A stretch of DNA of 64,000 nt from positions 102,802-166,801 of the forward strand of contig NZ_LMHC01000001.1 of NCBI RefSeq assembly GCF_001427665.1, written 5' to 3'. The notes beneath the pieces were generated by a model that was given only the letters and a program-made list of their open reading frames with translations, made no database searches and was not told the DNA's origin. The position numbers and the translations under genes are program-made. Source of the stretch: Caulobacter sp. Root655. GTDB taxonomy: Bacteria; Pseudomonadota; Alphaproteobacteria; Caulobacterales; Caulobacteraceae. This document shows, in pieces, positions 63,078 to 64,000 of this stretch; position 1 is the first letter of the stretch; each line of letters starts with the position of its first letter.

Positions 63078-63851
63078 ATGCAAACCTCCATGAAAACCGC
63101 CGATACGTTCCACGAACTGATGGTTGATGCGCTCGCCGCCAACTATCCCCTGGCAGGCAAGACGGTCCTGGAGATCGCCGCCGATCCGTGGCTGCTATCG
63201 GCCAAGCGCTTCGTGGACCATGGCGCCGGCCGGGTGATCTCGTCCGACATGCACGAGGGCTGGGCGCGGGTGGTCGACGAGCGGATCGAAACCGCCGTCA
63301 TCGACGCGCGATGCATCACCAAGGTTTTGGAGCCCGAGAGCATTGACGCCATCTACGGGATCAATCTGCTCGAACACCTGGAAGATATTCCCGAGGCGAT
63401 GGAATCGATCCGCCAGGCGCTGCGACCGGGCGGCTTCTGCCTGATCCATGGCCACCCCATCTGGACGTCGGCGCGCGGGCATCATGCGATGCTGGGCCAT
63501 ATCGGGTCCGAGGTAGCGTTCTCCGACGACACCAATCCGATTCCCCTCTGGGGCCACCTCCATATGACCCCCGACGAGATGGAGCGCCAGCTGCAGGACG
63601 AGGGCCGCAACGCCGACGTCGTCGCCTGCGCCCTGGAATGGAGCTTTGAAACCGACCTGATCACCCGCAAGCCGCGCAACGCGGTCATCTCGGGGCTGCA
63701 CAGCGGTCCGATGAACATTCGGGCGATCTGGGAAGACCGGCTGGAGGTCCCGCCGGAGCCGGTCATCGACCTGATCCGCAAGGGGCCGTGGTGGGACGAG
63801 ACCGAGGACTACGCGACGCGCGGCCTCACCGCCCTGATCGACCGCCCCTAG
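63078..63851 (+). CDS. class I SAM-dependent methyltransferase
   Basis: 257 residues from ATG at 63078; a TTG two codons earlier and an ATG four codons later are alternatives. Motif I reads VLEIAADPWLLS, lacking the usual GxGxG, but a DAIYGINLLEHLEDIPEAMESIRQALRPGGF post-motif region is typical (split: LLEHLEDIPEAM, ALRPGGF). HGHPIWTSARGHHAMLGHI is histidine-rich. Such divergent forms occur in polysaccharide or glycan gene sets. Substrate unknown. Confidence 0.75.
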   Translation: MQTSMKTADTFHELMVDALAANYPLAGKTVLEIAADPWLLSAKRFVDHGAGRVISSDMHEGWARVVDERIETAVIDARCITKVLEPESIDAIYGINLLEHLEDIPEAMESIRQALRPGGFCLIHGHPIWTSARGHHAMLGHIGSEVAFSDDTNPIPLWGHLHMTPDEMERQLQDEGRNADVVACALEWSFETDLITRKPRNAVISGLHSGPMNIRAIWEDRLEVPPEPVIDLIRKGPWWDETEDYATRGLTALIDRP

Positions 63852-63876
63852 ACGGCGTCAGGACGGGGCGGCCTGC

Positions 63877-64000
63877 TCACGAGTACAGGAAGTCGCCGCT
63901 CTGGGTCAGCTGGCTGTGGTCGTAGCCGTTGAGCACGATGCAGTCGCCGTTGGAGAACTGCACCACGGTGTCGCCGAACAGCTGGCCCGTGGTCCAGGTC
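63877..64000 (-). CDS. 3' end of a probable secreted protein (partial)
   Basis: Only the last 40 codons are in the window, ending LFGDTVVQFSNGDCIVLNGY and then DHSQLTQSGDFLYS. The GDTxVxxxNGDxIxLxGY pattern with a C-terminal aspartate/hydroxyl tail is common at the ends of RTX or type I secreted calcium-binding proteins. The rest runs off the window. Confidence 0.5.
   Translation of the reverse strand, partial: TWTTGQLFGDTVVQFSNGDCIVLNGYDHSQLTQSGDFLYS

Overview
The window reads as chromosome from a GC-rich alphaproteobacterium of the Caulobacter/Phenylobacterium type. Supporting signs are the sdhCDAB, addAB, amgK-murU, dapF-mtaB-ftsY and gltD-gltB gene contents, pervasive 1-4 base overlaps (ATGA, GTGA, TTGA), frequent GTG and TTG starts, a TTGAC...GCTTAAAA promoter that fits the Caulobacter housekeeping consensus, and dispersed intergenic repeats of the kind common in this order. 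No phage, transposase, integrase, CRISPR array, rRNA or tRNA was seen. All names come from reading motifs by eye; no database search was run.

Layout. 1-4.3 kb (minus): succinate dehydrogenase operon sdhC-sdhD-sdhA-methyltransferase-sdhB, with its promoter and a palindromic motif upstream. 4.5-7.1 kb: Nudix hydrolase, ZapE-type ATPase, a 63-residue protein and a membrane-anchored thioredoxin-like protein. 7.3-17.5 kb (plus): acyltransferase, tsaE, amgK, murU, addB, addA, trxA; peptidoglycan recycling and double-strand-break repair share one tightly overlapping run. 17.9-29.1 kb: a near-complete type II secretion system broken into five blocks that alternate strand (JKL +, HG -, M-C-D +, I-O-F-E -). 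29.2-31.5 kb (minus): MarR regulator, YciB/IspZ, ftsY. 31.6-33.3 kb (plus): TRIC-type channel, an unknown membrane protein and a small nuclease-like exported protein. 33.3-37.9 kb (minus): GFA protein, exported phosphatase/nuclease, mtaB, SDR, dapF. 38-43.9 kb (plus): unknown anchored protein, potassium channel with a zinc-ribbon tail, S9 peptidase, exported mono-haem protein. 44-46.1 kb (minus): isochorismatase, SRPBCC protein, murI. 46.3-49.8 kb (plus): M3 peptidase, PadR-DUF2218 pair, a 46-residue membrane peptide. 49.8-53.7 kb (minus): GNAT/FemAB-like acyltransferase, uppP, phosphomannomutase. 54.2-60.7 kb (plus): gltD-gltB and a small membrane protein. 60.7-63 kb: two divergent citrate-synthase paralogues, one carrying an N-terminal DNA-binding domain. 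The window ends with a methyltransferase and the 3' end of a probable secreted protein.

How the parts relate. Much of the window is central metabolism (succinate dehydrogenase, glutamate synthase, citrate synthases) and envelope supply (MurI, AmgK-MurU, UppP, phosphomannomutase, DapF). The most accessory-looking part is the secretion cluster. The most intriguing regulatory signals are a 17-base palindrome shared by the sdh and glt upstream regions, the DNA-binding citrate synthase next to a catalytic-looking paralogue, and three families of intergenic palindromes, two of which show paired compensatory changes between copies.
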